In this document: in pieces, positions 1-8,327 of the stretch
Layout: each line of letters opens with the position of its first letter
How positions within the stretch are numbered: the first letter of the stretch is position 1
NCBI GenBank assembly: GCA_902589475.1
Contig: CACITD010000002.1
Coordinates: 27,965 to 91,964, forward strand
From: an uncultured Alphaproteobacteria bacterium
GTDB taxonomy: Bacteria; Pseudomonadota; Alphaproteobacteria; Thalassobaculales; Thalassobaculaceae
Direction: 5' to 3'
Length of the DNA: 64,000 nucleotides
Translations under genes and position numbers: made by a program
Notes under the pieces: generated by a model
Databases searched by the model: none
What the model saw: the letters and a program-made list of their open reading frames with translations, nothing else
Told to the model about the DNA's origin: nothing

Positions 1-1769
1 GCCTAGATGCACAACAACAGATCGCCAAAATCGCGTCTGACAGTGGAATGAGAATACTCGGTCCCAATTGCTTAGGTGTGTTTAATTTAAGCGCCGGTTG
101 GTTTGGTACATTTGCTAATACCTTGGCCAGTAAGAAAATTCCGACTGGTCCTATAGGCATAGTAACGCAGAGCGGCGCTTACGGCGGGCATCTGTTCACA
201 ATAACCCAAAATAGAGGGGTGGGTACGAATTACTGGGTGACGACGGGCAATGAAGTCGACATAGACGTAGCAGAAGTTATTAAATTTTATGCAAGCGAAC
301 CAGAAATTCGCGTGATTATTTCATATGCTGAAGGAATAAAAAATGGAAACCGAATGCGTGAAGCTCTACAGGCCGCTAGAAATGCTAAAAAGCCTGTTAT
401 TTTCATGAAAGTAGGGTCGACGGAAGCAGGTGCAAGGGCAGCAGCCTCGCACACGGCGTCGCTGGCTGGTGAAGATGCTATTTATGATGGATTATTTAAG
501 CAGTACGGTGTATACCGCGCGGAAACCACGGAAGAAATGGCTGATGTAGCCTATGCCTGTCAATTTGGCCGGTATCCTAATGGTCCTAAAATTGGACTGC
601 AAACTATTTCCGGCGGCATAGGGGTTCAAATGGCCGATGCGGCATCAAAAAAGGGCTTCGACGTCGCGCCCCTACCTAAAAGCACTCAAGAAAAAATCAT
701 AAAACTTATACCATTTGCCGGGGTCAATAATCCCGTGGACTTTACCGGTCAGGTACTAAATGAGAGGAAACTACTTGAGGATAGTATGCGTTTTGTAATC
801 GATGAAGCCGACTATGACAGTCAAATTCTTTATCTTGCTAGCCTGCCTATTTCTGAATTTACAAAAGATATAAGTCTAGAGATTTTTACTGCACTACGTA
901 AACGTTATCCAGAAGAACTGATGTTCTTGAGTATGATAGGACCACAAGAATCCCGGAAACCTTATGAGGAAATAGGTTATCCATGTTTTGAAGACCACTC
1001 ACTTGCTGTGAGAGCTATGGCCGCACTCAGGTACTTTGCCGAAGTTTTCAAGCAAGGAAAACAAAAGGTAATACCCTCTACTAAGGGAAATAAACTCGCT
1101 CGTTTGGAAAAGAATATTTCCGAATTCGAAGCAAAATCTATTCTTAGCGCAGCCGGGATTCCAGCCAACAGGGAAATTCTAACACAAAGCTGTGAAGAGG
1201 CAATCGAAGCGCAAAAAACAATTGATGGACCAGTAGTTTTAAAAGTCGCTTCACCGGACATACCCCACAAAACCGAAATTGGTGGTGTACTTCTAAATTT
1301 AACTACTAAGGAAGAAGTTGAAGAGAGTTATCAAAAATTAATTACAAATGTTCAGTCTAATGCTCCAAAGGCTAAAATAGATGGCATAATAGTCGCAGAA
1401 ATGATCACCGGAGGTATAGAGACAGTTTTAGGTGTCACAAAAGACCCCGTTTTTGGTCCCACTGTGATGTTTGGATTGGGAGGTGTTTTTGTTGAGGTGT
1501 TAAAAGATGTAACGTTTCGTGTGGCGCCATTCGGGCCAAAGGAAGCACATCGCATGATTGATGAAATTAGGGGCCGGGCGGTGCTAGATGGAGCCAGAGG
1601 GGCTCCTCCAGCCGACATAGATGCATTAGCAAATGCTATTTCAACGTTATCTATTTTTGCTGCGGAAAATTCAGATACCATACAAACAATCGACATCAAT
1701 CCATTTCTAGCTTTGCCAAAAGGAGCCGTAGCTGTCGATGCGCTAATTATACCAAGCTCCGACAAATGA
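1..1769 (+). CDS. Acyl-CoA synthetase, ADP/NDP-forming (partial, 5' end outside window)
   Basis: Single-chain NDP-forming acyl-CoA synthetase of the acetyl-CoA synthetase (ADP-forming) family, which interconverts an acyl-CoA and free acid plus nucleotide triphosphate. The frame is open from base 3 to the window edge, and the first ATG at 48 lies inside the CoA-binding domain (RILGPNCLG), so the true start is upstream. The succinyl-CoA synthetase-like core follows, with the SHTASLAGED motif that carries the phosphorylated His of the family (about residue 135 counted from the ATG at 48). An ATP-grasp domain lies at the C-terminus (LKVASPDIPHKTEIGGV and FGLGGVFVEVLKD). The acyl substrate cannot be read from sequence. 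Its neighbours are catabolic genes on both strands; no operon partner lies downstream within 120 bases. Confidence 0.9.
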   Translation, partial: LDAQQQIAKIASDSGMRILGPNCLGVFNLSAGWFGTFANTLASKKIPTGPIGIVTQSGAYGGHLFTITQNRGVGTNYWVTTGNEVDIDVAEVIKFYASEPEIRVIISYAEGIKNGNRMREALQAARNAKKPVIFMKVGSTEAGARAAASHTASLAGEDAIYDGLFKQYGVYRAETTEEMADVAYACQFGRYPNGPKIGLQTISGGIGVQMADAASKKGFDVAPLPKSTQEKIIKLIPFAGVNNPVDFTGQVLNERKLLEDSMRFVIDEADYDSQILYLASLPISEFTKDISLEIFTALRKRYPEELMFLSMIGPQESRKPYEEIGYPCFEDHSLAVRAMAALRYFAEVFKQGKQKVIPSTKGNKLARLEKNISEFEAKSILSAAGIPANREILTQSCEEAIEAQKTIDGPVVLKVASPDIPHKTEIGGVLLNLTTKEEVEESYQKLITNVQSNAPKAKIDGIIVAEMITGGIETVLGVTKDPVFGPTVMFGLGGVFVEVLKDVTFRVAPFGPKEAHRMIDEIRGRAVLDGARGAPPADIDALANAISTLSIFAAENSDTIQTIDINPFLALPKGAVAVDALIIPSSDK

Positions 1770-1896
1770 TAGAAAACGTGGGTATTTTTGAATTAGGAAA
1801 GAAGCCGGAAACAGGATAAAATTGGTAGCCCTGGATCTAACTTTTTAGTACCATTTTAGAACCGTTCTTGATTGATGCCTGAAGGAGAAGGTGACC

Positions 1897-2700
1897 ATGA
1901 AACTTTCAGAGGAACAAATTAAACAGTTTAATGAAGAAGGTTATATCTTTTTACCATCATGCTTTTCAAAAGATGAGATAACTGTTTTAAACGACGCCGC
2001 GGCAGAGATCTACAAAAGTGATCGAGAACAAGTTTGGCGGGAAAGCTCGGGTGTCGCCCGCACTGCATTTGCCGCGCACACCTACAACGAAGCTCATCGA
2101 CGACTGGGAGCTCACCCTAGATTAATTACTCCCATAGAACAATTACTCGGCGGGGATGTTTATATGCATCAATATAAAATTAACGCTAAAGCTGCATTTG
2201 ATGGCGATGTTTGGCAATGGCATCAAGATTTCGGTGTTTGGCATAGAGATGACGGTATGCCCGAACCCCGTGCAATGAACATAGCTGTATTTTTAGATGA
2301 TGTCTCAGGGGCTAATGGTCCTCTTATCTTTCTTCCTAAAAGCCATAAAATTGGAGTTATAGAAGCAGGCCACGATGTTCAAACTACCAGCTACCCACTC
2401 TGGACCCTGGATAGAGAAACTGTTCAAAAGCTATCAGATGAAGGAGGATGCGTGGCGCCCATTGGCCCCGCGGGCAGCGTGATCATGTTCTCTTCACTTC
2501 TCGTGCATGCCAGTCCTCCAAATATCAGTCCCTTACCGAGAACTATTGTTTACCTCTCACTTTGTCGAACAGATAATCATATAACGAGGTTCAATAGAGC
2601 CGAATGGATTGCTCATAGAAATTTTGAGCCCATCATGGCTTTGAATGATCAATGCTTAGAAGATTTAATAGGTAACCCGTCTTCGGTAGCGGCAGAGTAG
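1897..2700 (+). CDS. Phytanoyl-CoA dioxygenase (PhyH) family protein
   Basis: Fe(II)/2-oxoglutarate-dependent oxygenase of the PhyH/EctD superfamily. The facial triad is visible: HQD (His111, Asp113, counted from an upstream in-frame GTG at 1891) and a distal His206 in LVHASPPN, followed by Arg217 for the 2-oxoglutarate carboxylate. Length is normal for the family. The frame can start at GTG 1891, but the GGAG at 1884-1887 sits 9 bases before ATG 1897 and only 3 before the GTG, so the ATG is preferred. The substrate is unknown; relatives act on small carboxylates, ectoine or acyl-CoAs. It follows the acyl-CoA synthetase gene on the same strand, 127 bases downstream. Confidence 0.85.
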   Translation: MKLSEEQIKQFNEEGYIFLPSCFSKDEITVLNDAAAEIYKSDREQVWRESSGVARTAFAAHTYNEAHRRLGAHPRLITPIEQLLGGDVYMHQYKINAKAAFDGDVWQWHQDFGVWHRDDGMPEPRAMNIAVFLDDVSGANGPLIFLPKSHKIGVIEAGHDVQTTSYPLWTLDRETVQKLSDEGGCVAPIGPAGSVIMFSSLLVHASPPNISPLPRTIVYLSLCRTDNHITRFNRAEWIAHRNFEPIMALNDQCLEDLIGNPSSVAAE

Positions 2701-2783
2701 ATCCAGTCGTTTAACATATTATAAGATCACTAATTATAATCTTCACTTGGCTAGCGTTAACGGCTTCGCAGTAGAACATTCAA

Positions 2784-4277
2784 TTAAGAGCTTTTGCCCA
2801 TAAACACGTTTGGTGTATTTAAGGCGTCGCTTACGGGTCTCACGTCGGATAGGTCTACCTCTGGCCGACGGAAGAATTCGCTTGCCACTTTCTCATAAGC
2901 TGCACCCAAGGTGATAACTTGGTCATCGCAAAATCTTTTTGCAATAACTTGCATACCAACAGGCCTTCCATCTTTTGTTATACCGCACGGAAGCGAAATC
3001 ATTGGCAAGCCAGTCACACTGAAAATATACGTTGCAAGAAATACATCTTGAAATCTCTCGACTGCTTGCCCACCAACATGGGTTGGGAAGGGTTCATCGA
3101 GCCTAAACGGAGGCGCGCCAACCGCTGGAGCAATAATGAAATCGTATTGGTGCATGAACTTTCTTACATTATGCCAATATTGTGTTCTTAATTTTTCTGA
3201 TCTTACTACATCGCGAACCGACAATTGTAAGGCCGCAGATACCTGCCCCACCAACTGATCTGTCATCAACTCACTGTGAGCATCAAACCTGTCGGCATAA
3301 CGGGCCACCATTCCAAAGCCTCTGGTCCCTGTCACTATTTCTTTGATGCTGGACGTATCAAAACAATCCTCCTCGATGACAAAACCAAGTTCCTCAAATC
3401 GTTTTACAGCGGACTTAACCAAACTTTCGACCTCAGGGTCCAAAGGTACAACACCACCTAGGTTACCCGCGTAGGCAATTTTCCTCGTCTCTCCAAAAGG
3501 GCAATTATTTTTTGCTGCTGCTAAAAAATCTTTTCCGTCATTTGGTAAAGAGCTGGGGTCTCGTTCGTCGGGACCCGATAACACATGCATAGCTAAACCT
3601 ATATCCGATATGGACCTTACCATTGGTCCCTGAACATGCTCGACAAGAGTATCCCAACCGTAATCCGTTGGATAAAAAGGTATTCGCCCAGGAGTTGGAC
3701 GCAGCCCAACTAAATTATTAAAGGAACACGGTATTCTTATCGAGCCGCCAAGATCTGTGCCAATAGCTAATGGCGCCATAGCCGCAGCGATTGACGCACC
3801 CGCTCCACCGCTGGACCCTCCTGCTGTGACGTTCACATTCCAAGGGTTCCTAGTAGTTCCAAATATTTTGTTCGATGTATTGATATCGTGGGCAAACTCG
3901 GGAGTATTTGTCTTGCCTAATAATATACCCCCTGCTGTTTTTAACCTTTCGACAGAAATTGTATCTTCGTCTGGGACATCATTTTCTAATAACAATGAGC
4001 CGAATGTCGTTCTAACACCCTTAGTTTGCAAAATATCCTTTATTAAGAAAGGGACACCTTCAAGGGGACGAGGCTTACCTCCAGAGGCTAACCGCTCGTC
4101 TATGGCGCGAGCCTCTTCCAATATCGTATCACTTAAAGTGCAAATAGCATTTATAACAGGATTTACCTTCTGTATCCTTTCAATAAATGCTGATGCAACT
4201 TCGGAAGCACTTAGTTTTCTACTTCCCACCCTTTCTGCTATTTTTTTAGCCGACATATCGAGTATTTGTTCAGTCAT
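2784..4277 (-). CDS. Amidase (amidase signature family)
   Basis: Hydrolase of the amidase signature family, which cleaves carboxamides. The Ser-cisSer-Lys triad is present: Lys80 in FLIKD, Ser155 in GGSSGG and Ser179 in GTDLGGSIR, with the spacing known from FAAH (75 and 24 residues). At 497 residues it is family-length and appears intact. No GatB or GatC partner is nearby and the sequence is closer to catabolic amidases than to GatA, so a role in amide or carbamate degradation is more likely than Gln-tRNA formation. It is transcribed away from the SDR gene at 4567; the substrate is not predictable. Confidence 0.88.
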   Translation of the reverse strand: MTEQILDMSAKKIAERVGSRKLSASEVASAFIERIQKVNPVINAICTLSDTILEEARAIDERLASGGKPRPLEGVPFLIKDILQTKGVRTTFGSLLLENDVPDEDTISVERLKTAGGILLGKTNTPEFAHDINTSNKIFGTTRNPWNVNVTAGGSSGGAGASIAAAMAPLAIGTDLGGSIRIPCSFNNLVGLRPTPGRIPFYPTDYGWDTLVEHVQGPMVRSISDIGLAMHVLSGPDERDPSSLPNDGKDFLAAAKNNCPFGETRKIAYAGNLGGVVPLDPEVESLVKSAVKRFEELGFVIEEDCFDTSSIKEIVTGTRGFGMVARYADRFDAHSELMTDQLVGQVSAALQLSVRDVVRSEKLRTQYWHNVRKFMHQYDFIIAPAVGAPPFRLDEPFPTHVGGQAVERFQDVFLATYIFSVTGLPMISLPCGITKDGRPVGMQVIAKRFCDDQVITLGAAYEKVASEFFRRPEVDLSDVRPVSDALNTPNVFMGKSS

Positions 4278-4566
4278 TCTTTTCCCAACTCATCTCATGT
4301 TCACCGGGATAATTTAACCCAGGAACAAAATGGTTTTCTCGGAGCTCATGCTGCGAACTTGGAATATGCCGCATTCACTATGAGAATAAAAGCAATCTAT
4401 CAATTAATGTAAACCGTCAAAAGTAAACCCATAAGTTCCATCATTAAATTTTTGACTATGATTTTGAGATACCACTTATCTATTATTTTACGGATGGTGT
4501 TCTTGAACTTGCTTTTCTAGGTCTAATCTGAATATAAACGAGAAAATATATTTTTGGAGGTAGTAG

Positions 4567-5466
4567 ATGGCGCGCTTATGTGAAGGAAGGGTAGCACTAG
4601 TCACGGGAGCCGCCCGCGGCGTAGGACGAGAACATGCTCTGGGTCTGGCTAAACACGGTGCTAAGGTCGTCGTAAACGATCTCGGAGCAGGGGTAGATGG
4701 CTCGGGGGCCGATACTACGCCGGCACAGGCGGTAGTTGACGAAATCAAAGCTCTAGGTGGCGAAGCCACTGTTAATGGCGATGATGTAAGTTCATGGACT
4801 GGTGCCAAAAACATGATTGATCAAACAATAGATGCCTTTGGTACTATCGATGTGGTTGTAAATAATGCTGGCATACTGCGCGATAGAATGCTTGTTAACA
4901 TGACTGAAGATGAATGGGACGCTGTTATACAAGTACACCTTAAGGGAACATTTGCACCATCACGTCATGCAGCAGCATACTGGCGTCAATTATCTAAAGA
5001 TAGGGGTGAAAAGGTCAATGCGAGAATAATAAATACTAGCTCAACTTCAGGTCTATACGGCAACATAGGTCAAACAAATTATGGTGCAGCAAAGGCAGGC
5101 ATCGCAGCTTTTACAATAATAGCCGCGAGAGAGTTGGCTCGTATAGGGGTTACGGTTAACGCAATTTCACCTACCGCTTATACTCGAATGACTGATAACC
5201 TTCGTGAATACACGGAAGAAGACATCGAACGGAGAGATCCGCGATGGGTATCGCCTACTATCGTCTACTTATCTAGTGCCGAAGCCCACGATATCACGGG
5301 GCGCGTAATTCAAGCAGGAAATGGAAGAGTTGCAGTTTGCGAGGGATGGCGTCGTGGCGCGGAAATCGATCAAATTGAGGACGCAGAAGCGATAGGTCCA
5401 ATGATACGCGATATGATTTCTAATGTGCGCAAGAACTCGGGAATGGACGGACTAGAGTTAGACTAA
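4567..5466 (+). CDS. SDR family oxidoreductase, MFE-2/3-hydroxyacyl-CoA dehydrogenase-like
   Basis: NAD(P)-dependent short-chain dehydrogenase. The cofactor motif TGAARGVG is at residues 13-20, NNAG at 99-102, and the catalytic Ser159, Tyr172 and Lys176 are in place (YGAAK). The long loop after NDLG (AGVDGSGAD) is typical of the (3R)-hydroxyacyl-CoA dehydrogenase domain of peroxisomal multifunctional enzyme type 2, so a hydroxyacyl-CoA substrate is plausible but inferred. GGAGG at 4556-4560 lies 6 bases before the ATG, a strong ribosome binding site. Neighbouring acyl-CoA synthetase and PhyH genes fit a lipid or acyl-CoA context. Confidence 0.88.
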   Translation: MARLCEGRVALVTGAARGVGREHALGLAKHGAKVVVNDLGAGVDGSGADTTPAQAVVDEIKALGGEATVNGDDVSSWTGAKNMIDQTIDAFGTIDVVVNNAGILRDRMLVNMTEDEWDAVIQVHLKGTFAPSRHAAAYWRQLSKDRGEKVNARIINTSSTSGLYGNIGQTNYGAAKAGIAAFTIIAARELARIGVTVNAISPTAYTRMTDNLREYTEEDIERRDPRWVSPTIVYLSSAEAHDITGRVIQAGNGRVAVCEGWRRGAEIDQIEDAEAIGPMIRDMISNVRKNSGMDGLELD

Positions 5467-5510
5467 GTAGGAATCCAGATTAATTTTTATATTTCTTTCA
5501 ACTGGATGTT

Positions 5511-7805
5511 TCAGGCTCGAGATGCCGAAATAGCGCGCCATATGCTCTGACTAGTCAACGGCATATCTAAATGTATAATTTTTAAAGGCGATAGCGCGTT
5601 CAAAACTGCATGAACAATAGTCTGAGGTGCAGCAATGCAACCTGCTTGCCCAACGCCTTTGACGCCTAAAACATTAGCCTCTGTTGGAGCTCCCTCCAGC
5701 GTTGCCTCAAAATTAGGCAACATTGCTGCACGCGGAAGCGTGTAATCCATTAGTGAGCCAGAAAGTAATTGACCCGTATTTTCATCAAATGACACGAATT
5801 CCATGAGAGCCTGACCTATCCCCTGCGCGACGCCTCCATGCAGTTGTCCCTCGGTGAGAACTGGGTTTACAAGAGAGCCGTAGTCGTCAACCATTATGTA
5901 TTTTATTAAAGTCACAGATCCAGTTTCTGGGTCAATTTCAACTTCTGCCGCATGACAACCATTAGGGAAAGTAAAAGGAGCATTTTCTCTTTTAGTAAAA
6001 GTATCCAGGCCCATCCCCTCTAAATGAGGAGCAATCCTATTATCTCTCGCAGCAATTGTTACTTCCTTAAGTGTTACAGACCGATTTCCAGAACCAGACG
6101 TAAATGAGCCATTTTTAAAAGATAACTCATCGATTTCTGCCTGCAATAGCACCGCTGCAACACCCTTTGCCTTACCAATCACCTCTTCCACTGCAAGTAT
6201 CATTGTAGCTGCACCCATGTGCATTGAACGGGCACCACCATGTCCAGACCCAAGCCGAACTTCAAAAGTATTCGCTTGGATGTAGTCAAAAAGATCAGCC
6301 TCCACACCCAAACGTTCTGATACTAAATCGATATAGGTCGTCTCATGTCCCTGGCCATTTGACTCCGTACCGACCCGCAGCTCTATCCTCCCACTTTCAG
6401 CAAAACGGATTTCTGCCCCCTCCACGGGAGAACCTCTTGAGGTTTCTAAAAAGCAACCAAAACCTATTCCTCTCAAAAATCCTCTTTCTCGCGACGCTTC
6501 TCGGCGTTTAAAAAAACCTCTATAGTCAATATAATTAGAAGCTCTTTCAATATTTTCTTTGAACTTGCCAGAGTCAATTTGTAACCCAAAGGCAGTATTA
6601 TGCGGCAGGGTTGAAATAATGTTTTTCAACCTCAGCTCAACAGGATCAAAGTTAAATTGAGAGGCAGCGATATCAATAAGTCTTTCAATTATAAAATTCG
6701 CTTCCGGCTTCCCTGCACCCCGATACGCATCAACTGGTGTTGTATTTGTAAAAACTCCTTTAGAGCTCATAAAAACGTATGGAATATTGTAAACCCCTCC
6801 CATTGCGGTGGAGGCTGCGTTAGTTGAGGCGTTAGGCCCGCCAGCCGAGAGATACGCCCCCATATTAGCTGTTAAATCCGCCTGCAATGCAATAAAGTTT
6901 CCGTCTTTATCTAAGGCTAACTTAGCGTCAGTTGTTATATCTCTGCCATGAAGTGCTGACGAGTTATCTTCTGACCGCTCAGCAACCCATTTTATCGGTC
7001 GTCCGAGTTTTTTTGACGCCCACAAAAGAAGTACCCACTCGGGAAAGAGGAAATTTTTCAGTCCAAATCCACCACCAATATCAGGAGCCGAAACCTGTAT
7101 CTTCTCTGGTGGAACGTTAAATACATCGTAGGCCAGCTGATCGCGAATGGCATGAACACCTTGAGCTGTGCAAGACAAATGCATTGTATCAGTTTTAGCA
7201 TCATAGAAACTTAACCCTGCACGCGGTTCCAACGGAGCAGCCATCACTCGATTATTTTTTATCTCTAATTCCGCAACATAATGGGCGTCAGTTATCGCTT
7301 TCTTAACCTCGTCTTTTTCACCTTTGGCAAATCTATATGCAATATTATCGGGCGCAGTCTCCCATATACTTTGTGAGCCTGGCCTTAACGCATCCATAAC
7401 CTCTACCACTGCGGGAATGGGGTCATAATCTATTTGAATTAAGTCCACCGCAGTGCAAGCGATCTCATTTGATTCCGCCACAACAAACACCACTGGGTCA
7501 CCTACGTGCCTTACACGGCCAACTGCGAGAGCCAAACGTTTCGTTGAAACAATGGGAAGAATAGCAGGGAACTGAGTTGTACATGGTAGTGGACCAATTA
7601 AGTCAGTCTCTAAATCTGCTCCAGTGAACACCGCAACGACACCGTCTAGTTTAATTGCTTCCTCAACATTTATGCTTTTAATATAAGCATGACCATGCGG
7701 TGACCTTACGACCTTAGCGTAAGCCTGTTGATCCAAATTGGAATTAGCTACGAAACTACCACCACCCGTTAAAAATCTTGAATCTTCCCTTCTTCGTGCT
7801 GACAT
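5511..7805 (-). CDS. Molybdenum hydroxylase large subunit, form-II CoxL-like, orphan
   Basis: Large (molybdopterin-binding) subunit of the xanthine dehydrogenase/aerobic CO dehydrogenase family. The a/b hammerhead domain covers about residues 1-130, and the cofactor-binding region includes PDIGGGFGLK (241-250). The signature AYRGAGK at 360-366 marks form II rather than true CO dehydrogenase (AYRCSFR). The conserved active-site Glu near the C-terminus (usually GVGEAG) is Gln720 here: the motif reads GVGQAG, with CAA in the sequence. No FAD-binding medium subunit or 2Fe-2S small subunit is adjacent, so partners must be elsewhere or absent. It converges with the SDR gene. True activity and substrate are unknown. 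Confidence 0.88.
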   Translation of the reverse strand: MSARRREDSRFLTGGGSFVANSNLDQQAYAKVVRSPHGHAYIKSINVEEAIKLDGVVAVFTGADLETDLIGPLPCTTQFPAILPIVSTKRLALAVGRVRHVGDPVVFVVAESNEIACTAVDLIQIDYDPIPAVVEVMDALRPGSQSIWETAPDNIAYRFAKGEKDEVKKAITDAHYVAELEIKNNRVMAAPLEPRAGLSFYDAKTDTMHLSCTAQGVHAIRDQLAYDVFNVPPEKIQVSAPDIGGGFGLKNFLFPEWVLLLWASKKLGRPIKWVAERSEDNSSALHGRDITTDAKLALDKDGNFIALQADLTANMGAYLSAGGPNASTNAASTAMGGVYNIPYVFMSSKGVFTNTTPVDAYRGAGKPEANFIIERLIDIAASQFNFDPVELRLKNIISTLPHNTAFGLQIDSGKFKENIERASNYIDYRGFFKRREASRERGFLRGIGFGCFLETSRGSPVEGAEIRFAESGRIELRVGTESNGQGHETTYIDLVSERLGVEADLFDYIQANTFEVRLGSGHGGARSMHMGAATMILAVEEVIGKAKGVAAVLLQAEIDELSFKNGSFTSGSGNRSVTLKEVTIAARDNRIAPHLEGMGLDTFTKRENAPFTFPNGCHAAEVEIDPETGSVTLIKYIMVDDYGSLVNPVLTEGQLHGGVAQGIGQALMEFVSFDENTGQLLSGSLMDYTLPRAAMLPNFEATLEGAPTEANVLGVKGVGQAGCIAAPQTIVHAVLNALSPLKIIHLDMPLTSQSIWRAISASRA

Positions 7806-7988
7806 ATAAAGGGGTTCTCCTTTGACATAAGCTACGCCGCCAAGATTATAAACCTTTTAGACAACTATCAATCCGCATTTTTTATGGCGAGGGAACCTCC
7901 AATTTATTCTTGGATTTTATGGAAAGGGCTTGCAAACTTTTTGCTTGCTTCAAAAATTCAATAGCAGGTGTGACAAGAGTATATTTTA

Positions 7989-8174
7989 TTAGTACCGCTC
8001 TTTGACTTTTAAAACTTGGCGCCCGCGATACATGCCTGTCTTTAAGTCAATGTGGTGTGGCCTGTGTAGTTCTCCCGTATCGGGGTTCTCTACATAAGCG
8101 TCTGATTTTATTGCATCATGTGCGCGTCGCATATTCCTCTTGGATGGAGTTGTTTTCCTTTTTGGCACAGCCAT
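7989..8174 (-). CDS. rpmF: 50S ribosomal protein L32
   Basis: Small basic protein of the large ribosomal subunit, 61 residues. The N-terminus [20 protein letters not shown] and the central GELHRPHH region are typical of alphaproteobacterial L32, which lacks the zinc-binding cysteines of some other bacteria. It is complete. It stands alone on the minus strand between the CoxL-like gene and the acyl-CoA carboxylase; the plsX-fabH neighbours common elsewhere are not present. Confidence 0.97.
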   Translation of the reverse strand: MAVPKRKTTPSKRNMRRAHDAIKSDAYVENPDTGELHRPHHIDLKTGMYRGRQVLKVKERY

Positions 8175-8327
8175 TTCAAGATACCTCGCAGACGTGTTTC
8201 TAAAACAAGTCCGTATTAGTGGATACGAGAGTTTAACGCAAGAAAAAATTCGCCATCCTGTGGGGAGTTTAACAATTTCTTAATGTCCAAAACATACGGT
8301 GCACAGCTGTACTAACCTTCAAAGCTT

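Noticed and set aside
3757..4317. 186-residue open frame opposite the amidase gene
   Set aside because: Shadow of the amidase; the composition reflects the reverse complement of a Gly/Ala-rich enzyme, with no domain.
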